Both the position numbers and the translations under genes were made by a program. DNA of 24,727 bases from NCBI GenBank assembly GCA_045616125.1, contig JAZLGC010000046.1, positions 1 to 24,727 on the forward strand. The letters are read 5' to 3'. The notes below the pieces were generated by a model. The model was not told the origin of the DNA. It saw nothing but the letters and a program-made list of their open reading frames with translations, and ran no database searches. The stretch comes from Treponema_I sp045616125 (GTDB taxonomy: Bacteria; Spirochaetota; Spirochaetia; Treponematales; Treponemataceae). Positions 6,629 to 13,620 of this stretch are shown in pieces (position 1 is the first letter of the stretch; every line of letters starts with the position of its first letter).

Positions 6629-6645
6629 ACCAGGCGATTGGTTTA

Positions 6646-6681
6646 AAACAAAAAAGACCAGCGAATTAATCACTGGTCTTT
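6646..6681 (-). terminator. Terminator of tRNA-Leu(CAG)
   Basis: On the minus strand the 9-bp stem AAAGACCAG/CTGGTCTTT (6681-6673 with 6661-6653) is followed by T-rich sequence. It begins 5 nt after the tRNA 3' end. Confidence 0.8.
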
Positions 6682-6685
6682 CATT

Positions 6686-6769
6686 TGCCCGGAACAAGAC
6701 TTGAACTTGCACACCCTTGCGAGCTCTAGTACCTGAAACTAGCGTGTCTACCAATTCCACCATCCGGGC
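6686..6769 (-). tRNA. tRNA-Leu (anticodon CAG)
   Basis: An 84-nt class II tRNA. Acceptor GCCCGGA/TCCGGGC, anticodon stem CTAGT/ACTAG around loop TTCAGGT (anticodon CAG, codon CUG), a long variable arm and T loop TTCAAGT. The discriminator is A and CCA is not encoded. Confidence 0.96.
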
Positions 6770-6779
6770 AAGTGACTAT

Positions 6780-6808
6780 ATACTACGGAAAATCGCAGTT
6801 TATGTCAA
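6780..6808 (-). promoter_or_regulatory. Consensus promoter of tRNA-Leu(CAG)
   Basis: On the minus strand TTGACA (6808-6803), exactly 17 bp, then TAGTAT (6785-6780), 10 nt before the tRNA 5' end. Confidence 0.85.
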
Positions 6809-6847
6809 CGGGGAATCAGCATTCTTTCCGGGTTTATCAGGCTTTTA

Positions 6848-7210
6848 TCAGCGGGTCAGTTCGTATTCTGCAATCAGCTGGGTAAACTTATAATCTTTGT
6901 GCTGCTGGTTACGAATGTATGGCTTAATTACTTCATTTGAATAGATATATCCGCTTTCTTCCATAAGTTCGCCCAAGGTCTTCTGCATCAGCTTATAGCA
7001 TTCGTTGCGGTCAAAGGTATTTGCCATAGATTCAGCTGCAATTTCAACAGTGATTTTGTTTGAACTTCCATACATATCAACATCTTCAGTGTCTTCGGCA
7101 AGGATTGATACGAATACTTTGGGTTCTTTGTGGTATTCCCTTGCCCATGGAGCTGCAAATAATGGAACTGCAAGAAGGCAAAGCAGCAGGATAGCAGTAA
7201 GTTTCTTCAT
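6848..7210 (-). CDS. Small exported protein of unknown function
   Basis: A 120-aa protein I do not recognise. A clear Sec signal peptide (MKKLTAILLLCLLAVPLFA) with likely cleavage after residue 19 points to a periplasmic or outer-membrane location. The mature part is about 100 residues, charged, with no cysteine pairs and one repeated feel of a lipoprotein-free periplasmic domain. The start at 7210 is fixed by GGGAGA; the frame is open for 123 bp upstream but that sequence is poly-A/T and lacks a ribosome site. It lies upstream of tRNA-Leu(CAG) on the same strand and divergent from the other small exported protein at 7465. Confidence 0.75.
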   Translation of the reverse strand: MKKLTAILLLCLLAVPLFAAPWAREYHKEPKVFVSILAEDTEDVDMYGSSNKITVEIAAESMANTFDRNECYKLMQKTLGELMEESGYIYSNEVIKPYIRNQQHKDYKFTQLIAEYELTR

Positions 7211-7323
7211 ATTGATTCTCCCTCTCTTCGGTTTATCGGTTGGATAGTAAACCTTACCACGTGACTGAAAAAAACTTGATGAAGAAATTAAAAAAAAAGC
7301 GGAAATTTTACGGTGAGTTTTTT

Positions 7324-7352
7324 TTGACACCAATTTTATTGTTTACTAAGGT
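7324..7352 (+). promoter_or_regulatory. Probable promoter of the acidic exported protein gene
   Basis: TTGACA (7324-7329), a 17-bp spacer and TAAGGT (7347-7352). This gives a leader of about 105 nt, which contains the two hairpins at 7400-7431. Confidence 0.55.
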
Positions 7353-7399
7353 ACAGTAGATATGATTAACAGAAAAAGTACGTTTTATCATCAAACTGC

Positions 7400-7431
7400 G
7401 TATACAGTGTATACAGCGCATCCAAGCGCTG
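7400..7431 (+). promoter_or_regulatory. Two adjacent hairpins in a 5' leader
   Basis: GTATAC-AGT-GTATAC (7400-7414) is followed directly by CAGCGC-6 nt-GCGCTG (7414-7431). They sit between the promoter and the ribosome site of the gene at 7465. They could be an operator or an RNA regulatory structure. Confidence 0.45.
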
Positions 7432-7464
7432 CTGTTGCCACAAAGTTTTATTAAGGAGAACAAG

Positions 7465-7947
7465 ATGAAAAAATTAGTAGGTGTACTTATTTCACTCTTT
7501 TTTGTTACCGGGGCGTTTGCCGGAAGTTATGAAGACGCCATTTTTAATTTTTGGTTGAGAGAATTTAAGAATGGTACAATTATCAGTGGCGATGATTATG
7601 ATTATCAAGCTGATTACGACTACTATGATGACTTTGGAGAGGACTATGATACCATCGACATTTCCCTTCATATGACTCAGGGTATCGTAGATATTCAATA
7701 CACAAACAGTATTGATGACCAGATTTGTATTTTTATAAAGTACCATTCTCCTAAAGAAGCACAGTCTATCTTTTTCCGGTTACTGGAAAGAACCGAAAAT
7801 CTTCTTACGGACACTCATGCAGCTGCTACACTTTTAAAACTGATGGAAGTTTCTGTTACGCCAAAGCTTGAAGAGTCAACCCAATCCGCTTGCGAGACAG
7901 CCAAAATCTACACAAACATGACACTGTCAGAGATTAGAGCTCTATAG
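7465..7947 (+). CDS. Acidic, Asp/Tyr-rich exported protein of unknown function
   Basis: A 160-aa protein I do not recognise. The signal peptide MKKLVGVLISLFFVTGAFA is probably cleaved after residue 19. A striking stretch of alternating Asp and Tyr follows at roughly residues 45-65 (SGDDYDYQADYDYYDDF), which could bind calcium or another cation or be surface-exposed. The remaining part is a small alpha/beta-like domain. The start is set by AAGGAGA 8 nt upstream; a longer in-frame reading adds 10 codons without a ribosome site. The long leader with paired hairpins suggests regulation after transcription starts. Confidence 0.75.
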   Translation: MKKLVGVLISLFFVTGAFAGSYEDAIFNFWLREFKNGTIISGDDYDYQADYDYYDDFGEDYDTIDISLHMTQGIVDIQYTNSIDDQICIFIKYHSPKEAQSIFFRLLERTENLLTDTHAAATLLKLMEVSVTPKLEESTQSACETAKIYTNMTLSEIRAL

Positions 7948-7999
7948 TACCTCCCGCGGTTGGCGCACACTCCGGTAGATTTGTGGAGTTATGATGAGA

Positions 8000-8018
8000 C
8001 CCTGAATCCAGTTCAGGG
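8000..8018. repeat. Intergenic palindromic repeat
   Basis: CCCTGAA-TCCAG-TTCAGGG, a perfect 7-bp inverted repeat followed by TGACA. This form resembles short dispersed repeats I recall from other bacterial genomes. It adjoins the 24-bp repeat beyond the tRNA-Leu(CAA) terminator. The rest of 7948-8000 shows nothing recognisable. Confidence 0.55.
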
Positions 8019-8026
8019 TGACAATA

Positions 8027-8050
8027 AGCAACACTTTTTACGGACATAGC
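8027..8050. repeat. 24-bp intergenic repeat, copy B
   Basis: Exact match to 218-241. It lies 5 bp before a terminator hairpin, the same order seen for copy A. Confidence 0.85.
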
Positions 8051-8055
8051 CAAAT

Positions 8056-8090
8056 AAAAAAAGCTTCTGAGGATATCAGAAGCTTTTTTT
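8056..8090. terminator. Bidirectional terminator after tRNA-Leu(CAA)
   Basis: A perfect 15-bp inverted repeat (8056-8070 with 8076-8090, loop GGATA) whose outer seven pairs are A-T, so each strand ends in seven T. It serves the minus-strand tRNA and could also stop plus-strand transcription from 7465. Confidence 0.85.
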
Positions 8091-8093
8091 CTA

Positions 8094-8177
8094 TACCGGC
8101 TATGAGACTTGAACTCATACGAAGTCGCCCTCAGCAGATTTTGAGTCTACCGTGTCTACCGATTCCACCAAGCCGGC
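8094..8177 (-). tRNA. tRNA-Leu (anticodon CAA)
   Basis: An 84-nt class II tRNA. Acceptor GCCGGCT/AGCCGGT (terminal G-T pair), anticodon loop CTCAAAA (anticodon CAA, codon UUG), long variable arm, T loop TTCAAGT. Discriminator A; CCA not encoded. Confidence 0.96.
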
Positions 8178-8191
8178 GTAAATACCTTATT

Positions 8192-8220
8192 ACTGTAACA
8201 AAAAATACTCGTATTTGCAA
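8192..8220 (-). promoter_or_regulatory. Promoter of tRNA-Leu(CAA)
   Basis: On the minus strand TTGCAA (8220-8215), a 17-bp spacer and TACAGT (8197-8192), about 14 nt before the tRNA 5' end. Confidence 0.65.
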
Positions 8221-8239
8221 GCCAGCACTTTTATCCTAC

Positions 8240-8755
8240 CTATTCGCCACCTTCAACTTCGTTCAGAAGTGCCGTGTACAACGTCATCAGGTCTTTATTG
8301 GAATGCCGCAAGCTGGCGGCAATCCGGCGGGCAATACGATACATAACGTTGTAACCAAGCACCGGCTCTGCATCACACAGAGTCTTAAAAGCCTTTCCGT
8401 CAAGATGCAGAACCTTTCCATCTGACAAGGCAATAACTGACGCTGAACGGGTATCCCGGTCAACCAGGGCAACTTCCCCAAAGAACACGTTCTGATCTGC
8501 CGAAAGGTTCACAACAGCAAACTGCTCATTCCGGGGAGTTTTCCGCTTAACCTGCACTGTGCCCTCGTACAGAATATACAGCGAATCCCCCACATCCCCT
8601 TCGGTAATGATGGCATCTCCCGTTGAAAAATGCTGCTCGTCCAGAATGGCGGCCACTTTCTTCAGAATTTCACGATGGGTACAGTCAGCCGGATCAAAGT
8701 CTGAAAAGATTTCCAGTCTGGCAATTTTCTCTAGTAATTCTTCAGTATATTCCAT
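8240..8755 (-). CDS. Single-domain cyclic-nucleotide-binding protein
   Basis: A 171-aa cytoplasmic protein made of one cNMP-binding domain (about residues 15-145) plus a short helical tail. The phosphate-binding cassette FFGEVALVDRDTRSASV contains the Glu and Arg that contact the cyclic phosphate, so nucleotide binding is likely. There is no helix-turn-helix, so it probably acts on a partner protein and not on DNA. It begins 3 bp after the stop of the potassium channel gene and must be co-transcribed with it, making the channel the obvious candidate partner. Start ATG at 8755 has GGAG about 11 nt upstream, inside the channel gene. Confidence 0.88.
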   Translation of the reverse strand: MEYTEELLEKIARLEIFSDFDPADCTHREILKKVAAILDEQHFSTGDAIITEGDVGDSLYILYEGTVQVKRKTPRNEQFAVVNLSADQNVFFGEVALVDRDTRSASVIALSDGKVLHLDGKAFKTLCDAEPVLGYNVMYRIARRIAASLRHSNKDLMTLYTALLNEVEGGE

Positions 8756-8758
8756 AGC

Positions 8759-9940
8759 TTAGTTCTCTCCGTTGGAAACATCTCTGGTGCTTCTCTGAAT
8801 AAAAATAGCCTTTGCATTATCAGGGATACAATAATCATCCGGTGGTGCAAAATTCGGCAGATTGCTCTTTAAGGTCTTTACCTTCTGCAGATTAGCAACG
8901 ATCTTTTCCATATCGGGATTTTTCTGGGCTTCTGCCAGCGCCTCCCGCCGCCGCTGATAAAAGTTACCCGTATTTTCCAGAAGTCCTATCAGAATGCCCG
9001 TTTCTTGTACTTCATTCCTGTAGGTACCATAGGGACCACCTGCATATTTCCGGGGAATATCTTTTAAGGTTATGCCGGCTTCCGCTTCTTCAGAAATCAG
9101 GGCACTTAAGATATGACTCATACCTTTGCCGCTGGAAGCCTGCACCAGAAGATTCCGTTCGTACTCAGAAGACAGAATGATTTCATCAGCATGTGCCAGA
9201 GAAAGATGTTTTTCAAATTTTGAGTCAAGGATTTCAGCAACACAGTACATTTTTGGATTCAGATTTTTTATGGTAATAACACCAAGAACGGTTCTTGAAT
9301 CAGTTTCCAAAGGAGAAAAATCATCCGAAGTATCAGCCAGAATCAAAGCCCGGTCCGCTGTCTTTATATGAGCCTTCATCAGTGCGTCTTCATCGGTAAA
9401 ATCACCATGCAGATAATTTATCCCCCTGAATTTTTCGTTTTCCTTGATTTTATCCATCTGCTCCTGACTGGCAGTATTCAACAGGACTATTTTTTCAACA
9501 GGAATTTCCGGATTGGCAACGATAATCTGTTCCAGTATTTTTTCAAAATTATTTTTATAACCGCAGATAATAAAGTGATGATTCATTCTGGACATTTTCA
9601 AAAGCCCCCTGTCTTTTTTCTGTTGTCTGTCAAACAAAAACGATGCAAACTTTCCTGAAAGAGCACCAAATAAGGCAACGCCCGCAATAAGCAGAACGCT
9701 GGCAGCAATCCGCCCGGAAACAGATTCCGGTGTAATATCTCCATACCCTACCGTTGTAATGGTAACCAGTGTATACCAAAAGGCATCAAACAACGTGTTA
9801 ATGGAAGAATTGGTATGCTGTTCTGCTACAAAAATAAGCAGCATCATAAGAGCCAGCACAAGGGCAAAAATAATGCCGATTAATACCGAGGTCGACGAAA
9901 ACGTTTCTGATATCCAGGATGATAGTTTGCGTTTTTGCAT
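8759..9940 (-). CDS. Two-TM potassium channel with RCK-type cytoplasmic domain
   Basis: A 393-aa inner-membrane protein. TM1 is about 18-39, a pore helix leads to the selectivity filter TVGYG at 63-67, and TM2 is about 78-102. A TrkA-N/RCK-like domain starts near 122 (HHFIICGY). The usual glycine-rich nucleotide motif is degraded to GYKNNF, so NAD or ATP binding is doubtful. The C-terminal third is helical and may serve as gating ring or partner-binding region. The start at 9940 is chosen because TATAAT ends 6 nt before it; a TTG 18 bp upstream would lie within the promoter. It is the first gene of an operon with the cNMP-binding protein and divergent from the CYTH gene. Confidence 0.88.
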   Translation of the reverse strand: MQKRKLSSWISETFSSTSVLIGIIFALVLALMMLLIFVAEQHTNSSINTLFDAFWYTLVTITTVGYGDITPESVSGRIAASVLLIAGVALFGALSGKFASFLFDRQQKKDRGLLKMSRMNHHFIICGYKNNFEKILEQIIVANPEIPVEKIVLLNTASQEQMDKIKENEKFRGINYLHGDFTDEDALMKAHIKTADRALILADTSDDFSPLETDSRTVLGVITIKNLNPKMYCVAEILDSKFEKHLSLAHADEIILSSEYERNLLVQASSGKGMSHILSALISEEAEAGITLKDIPRKYAGGPYGTYRNEVQETGILIGLLENTGNFYQRRREALAEAQKNPDMEKIVANLQKVKTLKSNLPNFAPPDDYCIPDNAKAIFIQRSTRDVSNGEN

Positions 9941-9946
9941 ACCTCT

Positions 9947-9952
9947 ATTATA
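9947..9952 (-). promoter_or_regulatory. -10 element of the channel operon, leaderless
   Basis: Minus-strand TATAAT ends 6 nt before ATG (9940). The bases between, AGAGGT, resemble a ribosome site but lie too close to act as one. No good -35 is visible. Confidence 0.5.
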
Positions 9953-9995
9953 CGACAAAAAAAGTGAAAGAGAAATTTTGCATACGTCCGGAAAA

Positions 9996-10004
9996 TGATA
10001 TACT
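9996..10004 (+). promoter_or_regulatory. Extended -10 of the CYTH gene, leaderless
   Basis: TGATATACT ends 7 nt before ATG at 10012; no Shine-Dalgarno is present between. The intergenic space to the divergent channel gene is only 71 bp, so the two promoters nearly touch. Confidence 0.55.
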
Positions 10005-10011
10005 TGCTTCT

Positions 10012-10599
10012 ATGTTTGAAATTGAATTGAAAGCCTGGATCCGAAATTTTGATGCAGTTCTTGCTGCCACCGGCTCCATAGCTGAATATGTAGAAACCAT
10101 TACAAAACGTGACCAGTATTACCGGCTGACTAAAACCAATGACTCATACATGACCGTGCGTATCAGGGATGAGCAGATTGATTCCGGCAAGGAATTTCCT
10201 GTATCCCGTACCACCGTCACCTATAAGAAAAAGGAATCCCGATTTACGGCAGAAGGAGTACCCTTTGAAGTGAACGAAGAACATGAATTTACGGTAAGTA
10301 ATAGAGAGGAATTTGAACTGGTTCTCAGGGATTCAGGTTATGTACCGTCACATAGTAAATGCAAAATTGCCCGGGGATTCCAGTATGACAGGTTTCATAT
10401 AGAACTTTGTACGATACAGGGGTTAGGCGATTTTATTGAAATTGAAACCATGAGCGGAACCGATAATCCGGCAGTTGTCAGCCAGCTTCAGAAGCAGCTG
10501 GAAGAACTGATTGAGCAGTGCGGCGGCAACAAATCTGATATTGAAAGACGTTACTACAGCGACCTTCTTGCAGAAAAAGCCAGTCACACAGTACAATAA
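10012..10599 (+). CDS. CYTH-domain protein, class IV adenylate cyclase-like
   Basis: A 195-aa cytoplasmic protein with the N-terminal ExExK signature (EIELK, residues 3-7) that defines CYTH enzymes, followed by the alternating charged strands of the triphosphate tunnel (VRIRDE, TVTYKKKE, HIELC, FIEIETM). The family contains class IV adenylate cyclases (CyaB), thiamine triphosphatases and inorganic triphosphatases. Length and the EIETM ending suit CyaB-like members, and the divergent channel plus cNMP-binding operon favours cAMP synthesis, but sequence alone cannot exclude a triphosphatase. It probably continues into the galactokinase-family gene 34 bp downstream. Confidence 0.8.
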   Translation: MFEIELKAWIRNFDAVLAATGSIAEYVETITKRDQYYRLTKTNDSYMTVRIRDEQIDSGKEFPVSRTTVTYKKKESRFTAEGVPFEVNEEHEFTVSNREEFELVLRDSGYVPSHSKCKIARGFQYDRFHIELCTIQGLGDFIEIETMSGTDNPAVVSQLQKQLEELIEQCGGNKSDIERRYYSDLLAEKASHTVQ

Positions 10600-10613
10600 T
10601 CAACACGTGTTGA
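10600..10613. promoter_or_regulatory. 14-bp perfect palindrome before the galactokinase-family gene
   Basis: TCAACACGTGTTGA, a perfect palindrome with central CG, lies in the 34-bp gap 20 nt before the ATG. It could be an operator, possibly of LacI/GalR type, or an RNA hairpin near the ribosome site. Confidence 0.45.
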
Positions 10614-10633
10614 ATCACTTCAGGAGAAAAAAT

Positions 10634-11908
10634 ATGACATTTACAGACGTTTACGGTACAGATACCGCACTTGCCCTGCAGGCAAAAGAACGGTTTGCAA
10701 CCCTTGCGGCCGCTTTTGAAAAACGCTACGGCATCAGCGCCAGTGACAGTTCCCTGCGCTATTTTACCAGTGCCGGCAGAACCGAAATTGGCGGTAACCA
10801 CACAGACCATAACTGGGGTAAGGTTCTTGCCGCAAGTATCGAACTTGACTGCATCGGCGTTGTAGCTCCGGCTGAAGACACCATTACCATTGTAGATCTG
10901 GTATATAACGAAGATTTTGAAATCAACGTAAACGACAGCACCCGTCATCCTGAAGAAAAAGGATCCATTGCCCTGCTCCGCGGTATCGTGCAGGCATTCA
11001 AAGACCGGGGACACAACGTTGGTGGTTTTAAAGCTGCATTCTCAAGTACAGTAATTGCTGCAGCCGGCGTTAGTTCCAGCGCCAGTTTTGAAATGATGCT
11101 GTGTCAGATTCTCAACTGTCTGTACAACAATGGCGAACTTTCTGTTCCAGAACGCGCCATCTGCGGTCAGTTTGCAGAAAATAAATACTGGGATAAAGCA
11201 TCAGGCCTGCTTGACCAGATGGCTTGTGCCACCGGCGGTATGGTTGCCATGGATTTTGGAAACCCTGCAGCCCCTGTTGTTGAACCAATTCCGTTTGATT
11301 TTGGTGCACAGGGCTACAGCATGATGATCGTAAATACCGGTAAAGGTCACGCAGATCTTTCTGCTGAATACTCATCTATTCCGGTGGAAATGAAAAAAGT
11401 TGCTGCCCAGTTCGGAAAAGAAACCCTTCGCGGTCTGACCTTTGCTGATATTGCCGGAAAACTGCCGGAACTTCGCGCCACCTGTGGTGACCGTGCCATA
11501 ATGCGCGCCTTCCACTTTCTTGAAGAAAATGACCGTGTAGATGCTGAATCTGCAGCCCTTCGCAACAATGATTTTGGCGCATTCCTTGCCCTTATAACTG
11601 AAAGCGGCAACAGCAGCTGGAAGTGGCTTCAGAACATCTGTGTTCCAGGCATTGCTGAAGAACAGCCCATTGCAATCTGTCTGGCACTGACAGAACATTT
11701 CATCAAGACCAAGGGATTAAAAGCTGCCTGCCGTGTTCATGGCGGTGGGTTTGCTGGTGTTATTCAGGCATTCATCCCCAATGAAGCAGTGGATGAATAT
11801 ACCGGTATGATGGAAAAAGCATTGGGATATGAAAAGGACAGTGGAAAACGGAGCCCTGTATTCAGAATGGGAATCCGGTCTACCGGTTCTGAAGAAATAG
11901 AGATGTAA
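10634..11908 (+). CDS. galK: Galactokinase-family GHMP kinase
   Basis: A 424-aa cytoplasmic sugar kinase, normally phosphorylating galactose at C1 with ATP. All three GHMP regions are present: the signature GRTEIGGNHTDHNWG near residues 52-66, the phosphate loop with GVSSSASFE, and HGGGFAGVIQAF near the C-terminus; LLDQM supplies the catalytic Asp. The signature differs from the classical GRVNLIGEHTDYNGG, placing it in a divergent branch whose substrate may not be galactose. AGGAGA precedes ATG at 10634; the frame extends 123 bp upstream into the CYTH gene. Its last 29 bp overlap the convergent response regulator gene. Confidence 0.85.
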   Translation: MTFTDVYGTDTALALQAKERFATLAAAFEKRYGISASDSSLRYFTSAGRTEIGGNHTDHNWGKVLAASIELDCIGVVAPAEDTITIVDLVYNEDFEINVNDSTRHPEEKGSIALLRGIVQAFKDRGHNVGGFKAAFSSTVIAAAGVSSSASFEMMLCQILNCLYNNGELSVPERAICGQFAENKYWDKASGLLDQMACATGGMVAMDFGNPAAPVVEPIPFDFGAQGYSMMIVNTGKGHADLSAEYSSIPVEMKKVAAQFGKETLRGLTFADIAGKLPELRATCGDRAIMRAFHFLEENDRVDAESAALRNNDFGAFLALITESGNSSWKWLQNICVPGIAEEQPIAICLALTEHFIKTKGLKAACRVHGGGFAGVIQAFIPNEAVDEYTGMMEKALGYEKDSGKRSPVFRMGIRSTGSEEIEM

Positions 11909-12488
11909 TACTGGCTGCAATACGCGGCATATCAAGGGGCTTTCTGAAAAACTCAGAGGCCCCTAATTTTTTTACCCGGTCTTCAACGCCATCGTCTGTA
12001 AGTCCTGTAATGATGTAAATGGCAGGATTGCCGAATTCAGGACTTGTGGTGATTTTTTCGCACAGACTGAATCCGTCAATGCCAGGAAGATCAAGGTCTA
12101 GAAGGATAAGTTCCGGTTTTTTTTCGTTTACCAGAACGCCAGCTTCAAAACCATCAAAGGCTTGATAAATATCAAAAGTATCAAAATGTTTAATCAGGAA
12201 CTTTGATACAACCGTATTCAAAGCACGGTCGTCATCAACAACAAGAATGCTGTGCCGCGGAACACTATATGCAGTCAACTCTTCAGGAACATGCATGTCA
12301 CGGCTGTTCATAAAGGCAATAAGATCTTCGCGGTATACCCGGAACTGACCACCCGGAGTGGTAAAAGCCTTAAGATGGCCACCACGAATCCAGTTAATGG
12401 CAGTCTGATTTACAACACCACAGATTCTGGCAACTTCCAGGGCCGAAAATATATTCTTTGTTGATATTTCGCGTGACATCCACGGCAT
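11880..12488 (-). CDS. Response regulator with N-terminal DNA-binding domain
   Basis: A protein of about 202 aa. The N-terminus (about 8-60) is a MerR/excisionase-like helix-turn-helix of the BldC type (ALEVARICGVVNQTAINWIR, then TTPGGQFRVY wing). The C-terminus (about 80-200) is a CheY-like receiver with acidic pocket VVDDD, phospho-acceptor Asp in LLDLDLPG and Lys in FRKPLD. This order is the reverse of most response regulators. Start is uncertain: ATG 12488 follows the recX stop by 4 nt, a GTG at 12515 overlaps recX, and ATG 12479 is also possible. Coupled translation with recX is likely. No histidine kinase is in the window. Confidence 0.82.
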   Translation of the reverse strand: MPWMSREISTKNIFSALEVARICGVVNQTAINWIRGGHLKAFTTPGGQFRVYREDLIAFMNSRDMHVPEELTAYSVPRHSILVVDDDRALNTVVSKFLIKHFDTFDIYQAFDGFEAGVLVNEKKPELILLDLDLPGIDGFSLCEKITTSPEFGNPAIYIITGLTDDGVEDRVKKLGASEFFRKPLDMPRIAASITSLFLQNR

Positions 12489-12492
12489 TGTA

Positions 12493-13113
12493 TCACAGAG
12501 AACCTTTTTTTTCACGATTAAAATATGCTCTTATGTCACGATTTGAAAAACCAAGACGAAGCAAAGACCGGGTCATGGATTCTTCGTCTTTTCCTTGTCT
12601 TCTCAGTTTTTCTGCCGCCCGTTCCAGAATCTGAGTTTCGTCTTTTTCAGCAAAAAATTCATCAAGTGCTTCATTTGCTATATGACGGTCAACGCCACGG
12701 GTTGTCAACTCACCAAGCAGCCGGGAACGACCTTCTGCCCGGGTTATGATTCTGTTTCTAAGCCAGCTTTCTGCAAACCGCCTGTCGCTGAGCCAGTTTT
12801 TGCTTTCCAGGTAGTCACATGCTTTGCTGATACTGATAGAATCATGCCCTTTTTCAGTTAATTTGCGTGAAAGGCTAAAACGGCTGTGTTCACTGCGATT
12901 CAGGTATTCCAGAGCCTTACGTTCGGCTGCAAATGCAAGACCTGCCTGAACCAGGTCATTGTACACCTCATCGGGATACTCACCGTTTACTTCAATCAAG
13001 GCATGTTCAGGAAAATCCAGGTACTGGTAACGAACATAAAATGGAGGAATCGTAAGGAATGTAAGCTGGGCAATATCCGGAGCAGTTTCTTTTATGGAAA
13101 CAAGAGTATACAT
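12493..13113 (-). CDS. recX: Regulatory protein RecX
   Basis: A 206-aa protein of the RecX family, which binds RecA filaments and limits recombination and SOS induction. The three-helix repeats are visible: RSEHSRFSLSRKLTEKGHD, then WLSDRRFAESWLRNRI and LRRQGKDEESMTRSLLRLGF. An additional N-terminal part of about 65 residues precedes the core, longer than in E. coli RecX. No recA is adjacent. The ATG at 13113 has no Shine-Dalgarno and lies 6 nt downstream of an extended -10. It is first in an operon with the response regulator. Confidence 0.88.
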   Translation of the reverse strand: MYTLVSIKETAPDIAQLTFLTIPPFYVRYQYLDFPEHALIEVNGEYPDEVYNDLVQAGLAFAAERKALEYLNRSEHSRFSLSRKLTEKGHDSISISKACDYLESKNWLSDRRFAESWLRNRIITRAEGRSRLLGELTTRGVDRHIANEALDEFFAEKDETQILERAAEKLRRQGKDEESMTRSLLRLGFSNRDIRAYFNREKKGSL

Positions 13114-13119
13114 AAAGAT

Positions 13120-13128
13120 AGTATAGCA
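13120..13128 (-). promoter_or_regulatory. Extended -10 of recX, leaderless
   Basis: Minus-strand TGCTATACT ends 6 nt before ATG. The identical 9-mer precedes the aldo/keto reductase gene at the same spacing. The matching -35 position (TTATAC) is poor, as expected for an extended -10. Confidence 0.6.
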
Positions 13129-13145
13129 TATCAGCAGGATGGGTA

Positions 13146-13179
13146 TAAAAAAAGCCGTCCGGCATGCGGACAGCTTTTT
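13146..13179 (-). terminator. Terminator of rplM-rpsI
   Basis: On the minus strand a 13-bp stem (AAAAAGC, a T-G pair, GTCCG) with loop CATGC ends in seven T. It lies about 37 nt after the rpsI stop and just before the recX promoter. Confidence 0.85.
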
Positions 13180-13215
13180 CTGTACGATTTGTACTCTGAA
13201 ACGGAAATCTGACGA

Positions 13216-13608
13216 TTAGCGTTTTGAGAACTGGAATCTGCGGCGAGCACCACGCTGACCGTACTTTTTACGTTCAACCATGCGGCTATCGCGGGTAAGA
13301 TATCCGTTAGCGTGCAGTGCAGGCTGGTTAGATTCGCTAACCTGACACAGTGCGCGAGCCAGACCGTGGAGACAAGCACCAGCCTGTCCGTTCAGACCGC
13401 CACCCTGTACGTTAATCAGAATGTCGTATTTAGAATCTGAAGCAGTAACCATCAGAGGCTGTTTTACAGTCTGAACCTGTTCTGCAGTTGCAAAATAGTC
13501 TGCAATGTCTTTACCGTTTACGGTAATTTTTCCGTTACCTTCGCGAATGAATACGCGAGCAGTTGCTGTCTTACGACGACCGGTTCCGATACCAATATTT
13601 TTGATCAT
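13216..13608 (-). CDS. rpsI: 30S ribosomal protein S9
   Basis: A 130-aa ribosomal protein of normal length. It has the family start (GTGRRKTATARVF), the central GGGLNGQAGA, and the conserved basic tail ending QFSKR, which reaches the ribosomal P site. ATG at 13608 is preceded by AGGGG. It follows rplM by 12 bp and shares its promoter. Confidence 0.98.
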   Translation of the reverse strand: MIKNIGIGTGRRKTATARVFIREGNGKITVNGKDIADYFATAEQVQTVKQPLMVTASDSKYDILINVQGGGLNGQAGACLHGLARALCQVSESNQPALHANGYLTRDSRMVERKKYGQRGARRRFQFSKR

Positions 13609-13620
13609 GATATACCCCTA

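Noticed and set aside
6437..6763. N-terminal extension of the PNPOx-like protein
   Set aside because: The extended frame includes the tRNA-Leu gene, its terminator and the promoter; a good ribosome site exists at 6436.
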